Below are positions 33,677-42,201 of a stretch of 64,000 nucleotides of DNA, one piece after another (within the stretch, counting starts at the first letter, position 1; every line of letters begins with the position of its first letter). Under the pieces are notes generated by a model, which had not been told where the DNA came from, searched no databases, and saw nothing but the letters and a program-made list of their open reading frames with translations. The translations under genes were made by a program, and so were the position numbers. Where the stretch lies: NCBI RefSeq assembly GCF_030163755.1, contig NZ_JASJOE010000011.1, positions 1 to 64,000 of the forward strand, written 5' to 3'. Source of the DNA: Roseicyclus amphidinii. GTDB lineage: Bacteria > Pseudomonadota > Alphaproteobacteria > Rhodobacterales > Rhodobacteraceae.

Positions 33677-35736
33677 GGTGCGACCTCCTGCAGAAGGCGC
33701 AGCATGCTGAAGGTGTAGGGCTGGCCGTTTCCGTCGAAGATCATGCGCGATTGACCGCGGTCGTTTCGGATGAAGACATAGCGGTCGGGTCCGACGGCCC
33801 GCAGCTCGAGCCCCTCCAGGTCGCGGGGCATGAGGGGCTGGCCGTTGATTTGCGGCGGTTGGCCGGCAAGGCTGGCGTCTGACAGGACCGACAGAACGCG
33901 CTCGGTATTGTCTGCCCGTGCCCCGTCAGATGGCGGCTGATTGCGCGGGCGTGTGAACAGACCATCCGGTTGGGTCATGTCTTGCAGCCTGTCCAGCGCC
34001 GCCTGGAAATCTCCGGCCGCCACGCCGCGCGGAAACGGGGTCAGGATATCGTTCCACTCCTGGATGCCGCCCGCCGCGTCGCGCCGTCCGACACGGCCCG
34101 TGCCGCCCATGACTTCATGGACGGCCTGCGTGTAGATGTCGGCATCGAAATCCCCTGTCGGATCGAGGCGGCGCACGCGCGCCGCGTAGAGCGCGTCCGC
34201 CGCGGCGGCGATCTGCGCCTGCGCCGCCTCGCCGCCGGGCACGTTGGCGAAGACCTCGCCGACCACCTCGAAGGCCGCGCCGACGCGCTCGCGCACGGGC
34301 GGCATGACCACGTTGCTGGTCTCGATGACCTGCTGGCCGCGCAGGATCTCGGCGCGCAGCTCGGCGGGCACGCCGGTTTGCGCCAGCCCGCCGACATGGG
34401 CGAAGACCGGGTCGGTGACGATCCCTTCCGCGCCCGCCTGGGTCAGAAGGTCGGAAAGCTGCGCGCGCGCGGCGGGATCCTGGTCGATGCCCGCCTGGCG
34501 CTGGATCTCGAGCCGCTCGGCATCGGTGAAGAGGCGGCGCTCGCTTGTGTAGCCCTGGGCGACCAGGGCATCGGCGGTGATGCGGCGCTCGGCCAGCATG
34601 GCCGCGAAGGCATCGGGGGCGGCGGGGTCGAAGGGCACGAAGTCCGGCACGCGAAACCCGACCTCGGCGGCATAGGCGACGGGATCGCTGCCCCAGTTCT
34701 GGATCGCCGATGTCAGGGCCTGCTCGAGCACGGTCACGCGCTCGGCCTGCCACTGGCGCGTGATGGGCACCTGGCGTTCCTCGGCAAGGGCCGTGCGCAG
34801 CTCGGGGATGGTCATCTGCCGGATCGCGCCGCGCGCCGCCGTCAGGTCGCGGGTGGCGGCGGCCTGCGCATAATTCGGCAAGTCCTGGTAGGCGGGATTT
34901 TCGAGGATCGCGGCATTGGCCGCGGGCAGGCCGGTTTCCAGCACGCGGATCAGCTCGGCCAGCTCGGCGTTGCGCTCGGTCTGGGCGGCGGTGGTTTGCC
35001 GCTCGAGCTCGCGCGCGGCCTGCACGCGCAGCCGCGCCTGCGCCTCGCCGTCGAGCCCGCCGTAGTCGCCCGCATCGAGCGCCGCCAGCACCGCCGCCGG
35101 GTCGCGGTCGATGTCGACGATGGCGCGCGCCTGGTCCATGTCCTGGTTGAGCTGCAACAGGCGGCGCTGGCGCTCCTCGGGCGTGATGACGCCCCTGGCC
35201 AGCTGGCCGTCAAGGATTTCGGTTGCCTGTGCGATGGTGGCCTGCCGCACTTCCGGGCCCATGGTGGCGGATTGCGTGGTGGCTGTCTGGTAGTAGCCAA
35301 GCCAGTTGGCCTGGCTCTGCGAGTTGCGCAGCTCGAGCGCGCGCGCACCGATCTGGAAGGCGTGACGCCCAGCCACGTCTTCAAAGCGCGTTTCGAAGCG
35401 CGAGCGCAGCTCCGGCGGCACGCGCGCTTGGCCGGTGGAGGGGTCTGCCTCGAAATACCGCTGGCGCAGCTCGGTGGTGCGCCGGGTCCAGAAGTCGTCG
35501 AGCTGGTCCGGATCGCCGATGGCCTCGGCCTCGAGGCGGGCGGCGTTCATGTCGTTCTGCAGGTCGACGGCCAGCCGCTCGCCGGTGCGGCTGAGGCGTT
35601 CCTGCTGGATCGCGGTGCCGATCTGCATCATCCGGTTGCCGAGCTGCGCGATTTCAGCCGCGCCGCCGGGGGCTTCGAACTGCGGCTGCGCGGCCCGACC
35701 GGCCGACAGGGGCGCGCGGGGAACGGTCAGGCTCAT
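33673..35736 (-). CDS. Internal virion protein, 687 residues
   Basis: A largely helical protein rich in Ala, Glu, Arg and Gln (for example DNRMMQ-like and RELERQTTAAQTERNAEL stretches). Its position between the small inner protein and the transglycosylase protein matches the T7 gp15-like ejection protein. No catalytic motif seen. ATGA overlaps at both ends. Confidence 0.65.
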   Translation of the reverse strand: MSLTVPRAPLSAGRAAQPQFEAPGGAAEIAQLGNRMMQIGTAIQQERLSRTGERLAVDLQNDMNAARLEAEAIGDPDQLDDFWTRRTTELRQRYFEADPSTGQARVPPELRSRFETRFEDVAGRHAFQIGARALELRNSQSQANWLGYYQTATTQSATMGPEVRQATIAQATEILDGQLARGVITPEERQRRLLQLNQDMDQARAIVDIDRDPAAVLAALDAGDYGGLDGEAQARLRVQAARELERQTTAAQTERNAELAELIRVLETGLPAANAAILENPAYQDLPNYAQAAATRDLTAARGAIRQMTIPELRTALAEERQVPITRQWQAERVTVLEQALTSAIQNWGSDPVAYAAEVGFRVPDFVPFDPAAPDAFAAMLAERRITADALVAQGYTSERRLFTDAERLEIQRQAGIDQDPAARAQLSDLLTQAGAEGIVTDPVFAHVGGLAQTGVPAELRAEILRGQQVIETSNVVMPPVRERVGAAFEVVGEVFANVPGGEAAQAQIAAAADALYAARVRRLDPTGDFDADIYTQAVHEVMGGTGRVGRRDAAGGIQEWNDILTPFPRGVAAGDFQAALDRLQDMTQPDGLFTRPRNQPPSDGARADNTERVLSVLSDASLAGQPPQINGQPLMPRDLEGLELRAVGPDRYVFIRNDRGQSRMIFDGNGQPYTFSMLRLLQEVAP

Positions 35737-36263
35737 CCCAGGAGCTCCGGCCAGATTTGCGGCGCGGCGGTGAGAACCGTGTCGGCGACGGTGGTGATCC
35801 CCTGGATCCGCGCGGTGCGCCGCCGCGCGGCAAGGATCTGCTGTTGCGAGGTCAGCTCGATCCGGCGGGCGCTGCCCTCGGAGCGGACGCGCTGCGAGGC
35901 AAAGGCCATCTCACGCGCCGCCGATATGCCAAGCCGGACGGCGGTCGGGCTCGACAGGTCGACGCCGCGCGCGATCAGCTCGGCAGATTGCTCGGCGAGT
36001 TGGCCCTCCATCAGCGCGCGGGTGCGCTGGTCCTCGATGGCGTTGAGCGTGGCTTCGGTGGCCTTTTGCTGCTCGATCGCGGCGGATTGCGCGTCGATGG
36101 CGGCCGTCTGGGCCTGCATCTGCCCGATCGAGCCCGCAAGGCTGGTGACCAGCCCGATGGTCTGCAGGATGTTCATGCCCGATCCGGCAGCGACGGCGGC
36201 GCCACCGGCTGCCGCTGCACCGCCGCCGACGCCAAGGGCTCCAAGCATTGCTCCGACACACAT
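35733..36263 (-). CDS. Small internal virion protein (T7 gp14-like)
   Basis: A 176-residue protein with a Gly/Ala-rich hydrophobic N-terminus (~1-45) followed by long helices rich in Gln and Ala (IGQMQAQTAAIDAQSAAIEQ). T7 gp14-type ejection proteins look like this and insert in the outer membrane. It lies directly after the tail tube gene, the usual place. Function inferred from position and composition. Confidence 0.65.
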   Translation of the reverse strand: MCVGAMLGALGVGGGAAAAGGAAVAAGSGMNILQTIGLVTSLAGSIGQMQAQTAAIDAQSAAIEQQKATEATLNAIEDQRTRALMEGQLAEQSAELIARGVDLSSPTAVRLGISAAREMAFASQRVRSEGSARRIELTSQQQILAARRRTARIQGITTVADTVLTAAPQIWPELLG

Positions 36264-38509
36264 CAGGCACCTGCCTCTTCTATTCCGGGGGCCAGCCCGG
36301 CGATGGTCATGGGCGCGCCGCCGCGCGGGCCGATGCGGACACCGACTTGGGTGCCCTGGCCCGAGACGCCGGGCAGCCGGGTCGTGCCGGTGAAGACCTG
36401 TGTCAGGTCCGAGGCAACCTGCAGCAACAGGATGTCGCGCTGGCCCGATGTCTGGCGCGGCTGGCCAAGGCGCTCGCTGTAGGTCTCGACCCAGCCGTCG
36501 GCGGTGTTCTGGACCGCAAGGCCGAGATCGGCATTCAGCTTTTGGGCACGGCCGATCGTGCTGCCTTCAGGCGAGGCCGGGATGACAGGCAGGGTTTCGA
36601 CCAGGTGCGTGTCATCGAAAAGCCCGATTGTCGCGCGCGTGACCGCGGCCTCGAGCGTGACCGTGCCGTCGCCCGCGACGGTCAGCGGCCCGTATTGCCC
36701 GGCATCGGTCCAGGCGTAGACGCTTTGCCCGGCCAGGTGCGGCACGCTGAACGTGGTGGCGGCAACCTCGAGCTCGAAGCGGCTGGCGCAGTAGAGGTGG
36801 TGCGCTTCGTGCAGCGGGGGCGGGCTGGGCTGCAGCCCGTAGATCAGCCCGAATTCCTCGACGCAGCGCCGCACCTCGCCGCCCAGCGTGCGGCGCACGA
36901 TGGCGCTGACGATGTCGGGGCCGCCGTCGGGCGCGGGCGTGACGGCGATGTCCTCGATCACGCCGCCCGCGACGGGCAGAACGCACCAGCCCAGCACGTC
37001 TTCTGAGCGGTCATAAAGACAGATCACGGCATTGCCGTCGGCGCGGCGCAGCCAGATCAGCGGCTCGGGCGACATCTGTTGCTCGATCTGCAGCAAGCCC
37101 GGAGCGCCCAGGTGATTGGACGGCAGAGAGATTTCCAGCGGCACGTTGCGATCGCGCTCGTAGCTGTATTCGATCTCGAAGACGCGCCGTCCGTCTTTGG
37201 CGATGAAGATGGGGTTGCCGCTGAAGCTGATGGGCCTGGCCGGGATGGACCCGATCTCGCTGCCGGGGCGAAAGGTCAGCGTGGTCGGGCCGAGCGCGGC
37301 ATTGCCGTCGGTCGAGGCGGTAGACAACTCCTGCCCGAGCGCGCCGATGTAGAGCCCACGGTTGCCGCTCCTGAGCCAGAGAATGCGGTTGATCGAGCTG
37401 CTGCCGCCGATGGTGTAGCCGAAGGCGTCGGTGGCATCCTCGCCTTCATCGAAAACCTCTGTGGTGCCTGCAGCGGAAAAGAAGATGGTGCGCGGATCGC
37501 GGGTCGTGGCCGCCGCGATCAGGCGCTGTTCGTGAAGCTCGAGAACGGACGGGTATCCATGCCGGTCGGACCAGGCCCCCTCCGACCACAGGTAGGTCGG
37601 GTCATCGACGACACCGTCGGGCAGGGGGGCAAGCACGGTGGCGGTGGCCTGGGTCGGGCTGACGATTGCGGTAATCCGCACGATGCCGAAACTTCCCGAC
37701 AGGTGTTTCCACGACACGTTTTTGCTGACCTGCTGCGTGCCCGACAGGTGCTGCGGAACAGCCGGGCCGACATTGACGGTGTTGCCGGTGGTTTGCGTCG
37801 TGCCGGGCGTGGCGACCAGCTGATACGTGTTGCCCGCATACCGCACCTTGTCGCCAATTCTGAAATCTGTTTCGCCGGTCCAGCCGGGCACGTCCGAAAA
37901 ATCAATCGGCTCAAGCCGGATCAGCGAGCCGACGTGATCGGCCTCGAAAGTGTCGGTGGAGGCGGTCAGCGTGATGCCGGTGCCCGTGGTGGCGCTGGCC
38001 TGGATCGTGTGGGCCTCGTCGGTGTTGAACACGCGGAACGGGCCGTCATCGGGCACGAAGGGGCCGATGTCCCAATTGTCGAGCGCGAGGCGGCGCAGGC
38101 GCTGGATCGGGCGCTGGCCGTCGGCGATGTAGATCACGTCGGCGGATTGCACCACGGACAGGCGCGGCAGGTCGGCCTCGAGGAAGGGGGTAACCAGCTC
38201 GAAGGGCGAGGCCCCGTCCATCACCAATGCGCCGTAGCGCCAGACGCGCATCGCGCGGTCGGTGAATTCCAGCTCGAGCGCGTCATCCTCGGCGAACTCG
38301 AAGCGGATGCGCCGCGCCACGGCGTTGTTGCGGGTGGTGCCCCGATACCAGGTGCCCGGCGCGCGGGTGACCGGACCCTGCCGCGTGGGCAAAAAGCCGC
38401 GACAGACGCGCAGCCCGGTCTGGTACTTGCGGTAATCGAAGCGTTGGTTGAGCTGGGGCGAGATTTCGCCGCTGCTGAACGCGACCTGGGGGGGGCGGGT
38501 CCGGGTCAT
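36263..38509 (-). CDS. Tail tubular protein B (T7 gp12-like nozzle)
   Basis: A 748-residue beta-rich protein. The start PPQVAFSSGEISPQLNQRFD and the following conserved segments (RKYQTGLRVCRGFLPTRQGP) match the phage stabilisation / tail-nozzle family. It forms the tip of the short tail together with tail tubular protein A. The start at 38509 (MTRTRPP) is set by ATGA overlap; 38530 is less likely. Confidence 0.85.
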   Translation of the reverse strand: MTRTRPPQVAFSSGEISPQLNQRFDYRKYQTGLRVCRGFLPTRQGPVTRAPGTWYRGTTRNNAVARRIRFEFAEDDALELEFTDRAMRVWRYGALVMDGASPFELVTPFLEADLPRLSVVQSADVIYIADGQRPIQRLRRLALDNWDIGPFVPDDGPFRVFNTDEAHTIQASATTGTGITLTASTDTFEADHVGSLIRLEPIDFSDVPGWTGETDFRIGDKVRYAGNTYQLVATPGTTQTTGNTVNVGPAVPQHLSGTQQVSKNVSWKHLSGSFGIVRITAIVSPTQATATVLAPLPDGVVDDPTYLWSEGAWSDRHGYPSVLELHEQRLIAAATTRDPRTIFFSAAGTTEVFDEGEDATDAFGYTIGGSSSINRILWLRSGNRGLYIGALGQELSTASTDGNAALGPTTLTFRPGSEIGSIPARPISFSGNPIFIAKDGRRVFEIEYSYERDRNVPLEISLPSNHLGAPGLLQIEQQMSPEPLIWLRRADGNAVICLYDRSEDVLGWCVLPVAGGVIEDIAVTPAPDGGPDIVSAIVRRTLGGEVRRCVEEFGLIYGLQPSPPPLHEAHHLYCASRFELEVAATTFSVPHLAGQSVYAWTDAGQYGPLTVAGDGTVTLEAAVTRATIGLFDDTHLVETLPVIPASPEGSTIGRAQKLNADLGLAVQNTADGWVETYSERLGQPRQTSGQRDILLLQVASDLTQVFTGTTRLPGVSGQGTQVGVRIGPRGGAPMTIAGLAPGIEEAGA

Positions 38510-39099
38510 CGCACGGCCTCGCGGTCCCAATATTCGTGGTCATCGTCCCAAGCCGATTGCGGACTGGCGTTGCGGCCGTCCTGGCGCAGCGCCAGGCCGG
38601 TCAGCCGTTCGAGGCGGCTTTCGAGATCGACCTGCTTTGTGCGGGTGGTCAGGTAGGCTCCGGCAAGAAGCAGGGCCATTTGCGCCGCGACCAGCGTGCG
38701 GAAGGTGGCGGGCATCCGCGTCTCGTTCTGGATCAGCGACGTGTAGCGGATGCGCAGCGGGCCGGGTTCGGTGCAGCGGATGTAGCCCATGTCGAGCCGC
38801 CATTGCACCTGCAGCCCATGGACCTCGCGCAGCGCAACCAGGTCGGGCGGCGGCAGGTAGACATGGGGCAGATCGGGATCGGCGGCATCGCCCGCGAGCA
38901 GCTGCGCCTCGGGCAGGGTGACGATGCGCGAGGCAAAGGACCATTCCGCGATTTCCAGCGCCATGCGCAGGGCCTCGGGATAGACGGCCGCGGCCGCGGC
39001 GGCCTCGGGGCTTTCGTCGGCGAAGCTCGACAGCGGGGCCAGCTCGAGAAAGCGGAAGGCCTGCGCGGGGATGGTGCTGGCGGCGATCGGCGGCGTCAT
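38506..39099 (-). CDS. Tail tubular protein A (T7 gp11-like adaptor)
   Basis: A 197-residue helical protein with the gatekeeper/adaptor pattern: an N-terminal helix bundle (EALRMALEIAEWSFASR), a central proline-rich part (DLPHVYLPPPDLVALREVHG) and a C-terminal arm (WDDDHEYWDREAVR). It would join portal and nozzle. The start is ATG 39099; the open frame continues upstream but without a good start. Confidence 0.8.
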   Translation of the reverse strand: MTPPIAASTIPAQAFRFLELAPLSSFADESPEAAAAAAVYPEALRMALEIAEWSFASRIVTLPEAQLLAGDAADPDLPHVYLPPPDLVALREVHGLQVQWRLDMGYIRCTEPGPLRIRYTSLIQNETRMPATFRTLVAAQMALLLAGAYLTTRTKQVDLESRLERLTGLALRQDGRNASPQSAWDDDHEYWDREAVR

Positions 39100-39152
39100 G
39101 AACCCGGCCCGGAAAAGGGGCGTGGCCCCGGTCGGCGACCGGGGCCAGCGCG

Positions 39153-39611
39153 TCAGCTGGTGTGGATGTAGTGGACTTGGAACGGCATCTCGCCCGCGCC
39201 GGTGGCGTTGGCGATGGCATGCGCGTAAAGCGCGATATGGCCGCCGGGGTCGGCGGCCAGGCCCAGCACCTGCCACAGCGGCTTGCCGTGGTTGGCATCC
39301 CCCTTGGCGATGGGATCGACCTGGTTTCCGGCGGATTTCAGGACCGACACCAGGGCGTCGACATCGGTTTCGGTGCCGATGCGGATGGCGGCGAAGCCCC
39401 AGTTCTGGACGTCGAAGAACGTGTCGGGGTGCAGGTAGCAGCTCGAGGGCAGATCGACGAGCCGATAGCTCGACAGGTTGCTGTCGTCGGCGGCGTTGGT
39501 GACGGTGCCGGTGGCGATGCGGAGCGTGCCCGCGACGGCATGGGGATCGGGATGGGCAGCACCGCCAAGGGCGCGCGGCACCAGGTTGGAGTGCTTTTTC
39601 ACGACGGGCAT
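39153..39611 (-). CDS. Structural protein downstream of the major capsid gene
   Basis: A 152-residue protein without a known motif (starts MPVVKKHSNLVPRALGGAAH). It lies between the capsid and tail adaptor genes, with an AAGGA site before the ATG. Position and beta-rich look suggest a capsid decoration or minor structural protein. Confidence 0.65.
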   Translation of the reverse strand: MPVVKKHSNLVPRALGGAAHPDPHAVAGTLRIATGTVTNAADDSNLSSYRLVDLPSSCYLHPDTFFDVQNWGFAAIRIGTETDVDALVSVLKSAGNQVDPIAKGDANHGKPLWQVLGLAADPGGHIALYAHAIANATGAGEMPFQVHYIHTS

Positions 39612-39680
39612 GATCGGGTTCCTTGAGTGATCGGGACGGGGAAACCGGCGCGGAGCCCGCGCCGGTCAGGGCCTCATGGA

Positions 39681-40616
39681 TCAGGCGGGCTCGGTGCAGG
39701 GCACGATGTAGACGCCCTTGTCCTGCACCCGCGTCGCGTCGATGCAGCACGAGGCGTAGATGTAGGGCAGGTTTTTCTGGCTGGTGTCGTTCCAGATGTC
39801 GCCCGACAGCGCCTCCCATTCGGCGGCGACGATGTTGGACTTGTCCCAGAAGACAGTCATGCGCTTGCCGTTGGCGTCCAGCGGCAGGCGGTTCGTGAAG
39901 ATCCAGTTGAAGCCCATGAGCGAGGTGGGCTTGCCGGTCTGCAGCTGCTCGATCGCAAAGGCGTTGAGCGACGTGCCGGTGGCGGCCGCGATGCCGATCA
40001 GGTCATCCTTCTGCTCCGGCGTGATCAGCCCGTAAAACTGCGCCTCCATCTCGAGGCCGTAGTTGGATTTCTCGAGCTTTTTCTTGACCTCGCGCAGCTT
40101 GTCGAGCGTCAGGCCGGTGTTGTCGCCGTCGGCGATGATCTGGCTGGCGGGGATCGGCGTCTTGGTCGATCCGGTCTTGCCGTTGCTGGCCTGGCCGAGG
40201 ATGCCGGTTTGACCGACCGAGAAGCTGCCGTTCTCACTCTCGACGATGCCGAGGATCGCGTCGAACTCGCCGCGGCGCACGGCCGCGATATTGGCGCGGA
40301 ACAGCGCCGAGGTGGGGTCCATCGCCATGTCCCACTTGTCGGCCTTGTCGATGTATTCGCCCGTTTCGATTTCTTCAGGCCGAAAGATGCCGCGCCGGGA
40401 CCGGGGCGTCGGGTTGTCGGGATTGCGGCGGTCGCGGTCGGCGGCGCGGCGCGCGCGCTTTTCGCCGAGCAGGTCGGCGATGGATATGAACTCGCCGCGG
40501 CCGGGCACGATGGTGACGGCGTTGCGCAGCGGGTTCTGCATCTGCTGCGCGACCATGATCACGTTTTCGCGGAAGGTGGTGCGGTGATGCGCTTCCACAT
40601 TCTGGTGGTAGGACAT
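39681..40616 (-). CDS. Major capsid protein
   Basis: A 311-residue protein in the capsid position, directly after scaffold. It has the features of a podovirus HK97-fold coat protein: an N-terminal segment (SYHQNVEAHHRTTFRENVIM), a basic loop (RARRAADRDRRNPDNPTPRSR) and a C-terminal domain. GGAGG precedes the ATG. It is separated from the scaffold gene by a terminator and a promoter-like site, so it may be transcribed independently at high level. Confidence 0.8.
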   Translation of the reverse strand: MSYHQNVEAHHRTTFRENVIMVAQQMQNPLRNAVTIVPGRGEFISIADLLGEKRARRAADRDRRNPDNPTPRSRRGIFRPEEIETGEYIDKADKWDMAMDPTSALFRANIAAVRRGEFDAILGIVESENGSFSVGQTGILGQASNGKTGSTKTPIPASQIIADGDNTGLTLDKLREVKKKLEKSNYGLEMEAQFYGLITPEQKDDLIGIAAATGTSLNAFAIEQLQTGKPTSLMGFNWIFTNRLPLDANGKRMTVFWDKSNIVAAEWEALSGDIWNDTSQKNLPYIYASCCIDATRVQDKGVYIVPCTEPA

Positions 40617-40806
40617 GCTGCCTCCGAAAGCAGGGTGTTGATCTTGGGGGGTGTTTCGGAGGGGCTGCCCGTGACCGGACCCGGCACCTGGCCGCTATCG
40701 GAGCCTACCCGCCGCACTGTTCACGGGGTCAACCGGACGCGCCTGGGCTTGATGCAGCGCGCGCTCCCCGGATTTGGGGGGCAGAATGTGAGAAAAGCGC
40801 AAAATA

Positions 40807-40812
40807 TGTCAA
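40807..40812 (-). promoter_or_regulatory. Candidate capsid-gene promoter (-35 box)
   Basis: On the minus strand TTGACA (40812-40807) is followed at 18 bp by CATTCT, a weak -10. It lies just after the terminator and about 190 bp before the capsid gene. The -35 is perfect, the -10 only partial. Confidence 0.4.
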
Positions 40813-40813
40813 G

Positions 40814-40856
40814 GAAAAACCGCATGTGCCGCCTGCATCGTGCGCAGGCGGCACAT
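40814..40856 (-). terminator. Rho-independent terminator after the scaffold gene
   Basis: A perfect 13-bp stem (ATGTGCCGCCTGC 40824-40836 with GCAGGCGGCACAT 40844-40856, 7-nt loop) followed on the minus strand by GCGGTTTTT. It starts 12 bp after the scaffold stop. It is the clearest terminator in the prophage. Confidence 0.85.
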
Positions 40857-40867
40857 CTTGGGGCGGG

Positions 40868-41899
40868 TCAGCGCCCGCCCGAGGCCAGCTTGTCGAGCTG
40901 CTCGAGGCGCGGGCGCAGCTTGGCCATGGCCGCGCGGTCGCCTTTTTCCACGGCCACATACCATTCGCCGCCCGGCGCGCGCAGGGCGGCGGCTTGCGCC
41001 CGCGCCTCGGCGGGCGTGGTGGCGAAGGCCCCGGCCCCTTTGCCCAGCCCCAGCGCGGTGTCGTCGCCCATGGCCTGCCCGATCGCGTGGAACAGGCGCA
41101 GCACGTTGGCGTCCCCGGTCTTTTCGGCCATCAGCTGCAGCGTGGCGGCCAGACCGTCGCCGTCCATGCCCGCCTGTTCGGCGATGACCTGGGCGGCCTG
41201 CCGGGCGCGGGCCTTGTTCGGCTCGAGCTGGTCGCCCCAGTCTTTCGCCAGCTGCGCGTTCATGGTCTGCGTGGCCTGCGCGAGATTGTCCTGCTCCTGC
41301 GCGAACAGGCCCTTGACATGGTCGGCGAAGGCCCCGGTCAGGGCCTTCATCGCGGCGGGGGGAACGCCCGCCTCGAAGCCGATGGCCTGCATGCGCTTGG
41401 CCAGATCGCCATCCCACTCGCCCTCGAAACCCTCGGGCTTTTCGATGGCGTAATCCTCGGCCTTTTCGGGCAGGCCGAAAAGCTCGCGGTTGGCCTTCAT
41501 CCAGTCGGCCAGCTCCTGCCCTTCCTTGGGTCGCGTGACCAGGTCCTCGGGCTTGTGGCCAACGAGCTTCTGCGCGTGGCGCGCCATGTCGGCGGCCTTG
41601 CGCGCCGCCTCGGCCGGGTCATCGACGGTCAACCCGTTGGCCTTGAAGAACTGGCGGGTTTCCTCAGGCATGCCGTCGGCTTCCCACCAGCCGCGCTGGC
41701 CACCGCCCGCGACGGTGTCGGTTCCGCCGCCCGCAAGGGTGTCGGTCCCGCCGCCGGACACGGTGTCCGCGCCGCCACCAGCGACGGTGTCGCTGCCCGC
41801 GCCGCCCGCGCCGGTGTCGCCATTCGCGCCGCCCGCACCTCCATCCTCCGGGGACCAGGTGGGGCGGGTGAAAAGCTGCTCGTTCAGGGTCAGGTTCAT
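40868..41899 (-). CDS. Capsid scaffolding protein
   Basis: A 343-residue acidic, Ala/Glu/Gln-rich helical protein directly upstream of the capsid gene, the usual scaffold position. Residues ~20-70 are an unstructured repeat of about four DTVAGGGT-like octads. The C-terminus is basic, as in scaffolds that dock to the shell. Overlaps the preceding gene by ATGA. Confidence 0.8.
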   Translation of the reverse strand: MNLTLNEQLFTRPTWSPEDGGAGGANGDTGAGGAGSDTVAGGGADTVSGGGTDTLAGGGTDTVAGGGQRGWWEADGMPEETRQFFKANGLTVDDPAEAARKAADMARHAQKLVGHKPEDLVTRPKEGQELADWMKANRELFGLPEKAEDYAIEKPEGFEGEWDGDLAKRMQAIGFEAGVPPAAMKALTGAFADHVKGLFAQEQDNLAQATQTMNAQLAKDWGDQLEPNKARARQAAQVIAEQAGMDGDGLAATLQLMAEKTGDANVLRLFHAIGQAMGDDTALGLGKGAGAFATTPAEARAQAAALRAPGGEWYVAVEKGDRAAMAKLRPRLEQLDKLASGGR

Positions 41900-42201
41900 T
41901 GCTCTTGCTCCATGGTTTCTTCAAGCTCGGTCGGGTCGATCTGCCCCAGGGCCAAGAGCTCGAGGGCCAGGGCGCGCCGCCCGGCCTCGACGCCCAGCTG
42001 GTAGGGGGTCTTGTCTTCGACGACCGGAACGCGGTCGATCAGGTCCACGGTGGGCAGCTCGAGGATGCCGCCCAGCCGGATCAGGTCATGTTTCAGCGCC
42101 GGGTCTTTCAGGAAGGCGCGCCGCCAGCGCGCGGCGAACTCGGCCGCGCGGCGGCGAAGCCCGAAGCGCGCGGCCAGGATCGAGGCGGGGGACCAGATCA
42201 T
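41896..42201 (-). CDS. Hypothetical protein between portal and scaffold
   Basis: A 101-residue protein with a basic N-terminal half and acidic C-terminus (EAGRRALALELLALGQIDPT). Overlaps the portal stop and the scaffold start by ATGA on both sides. Equivalent small genes sit here in many podoviruses; function unknown. Confidence 0.7.
   Translation of the reverse strand: MIWSPASILAARFGLRRRAAEFAARWRRAFLKDPALKHDLIRLGGILELPTVDLIDRVPVVEDKTPYQLGVEAGRRALALELLALGQIDPTELEETMEQEQ

Noticed and set aside
30338-33718. 1126-codon plus-strand open frame
   Set aside because: Antisense shadow of the 1210-residue ejection protein, which has clear catalytic motifs and coupled ends.
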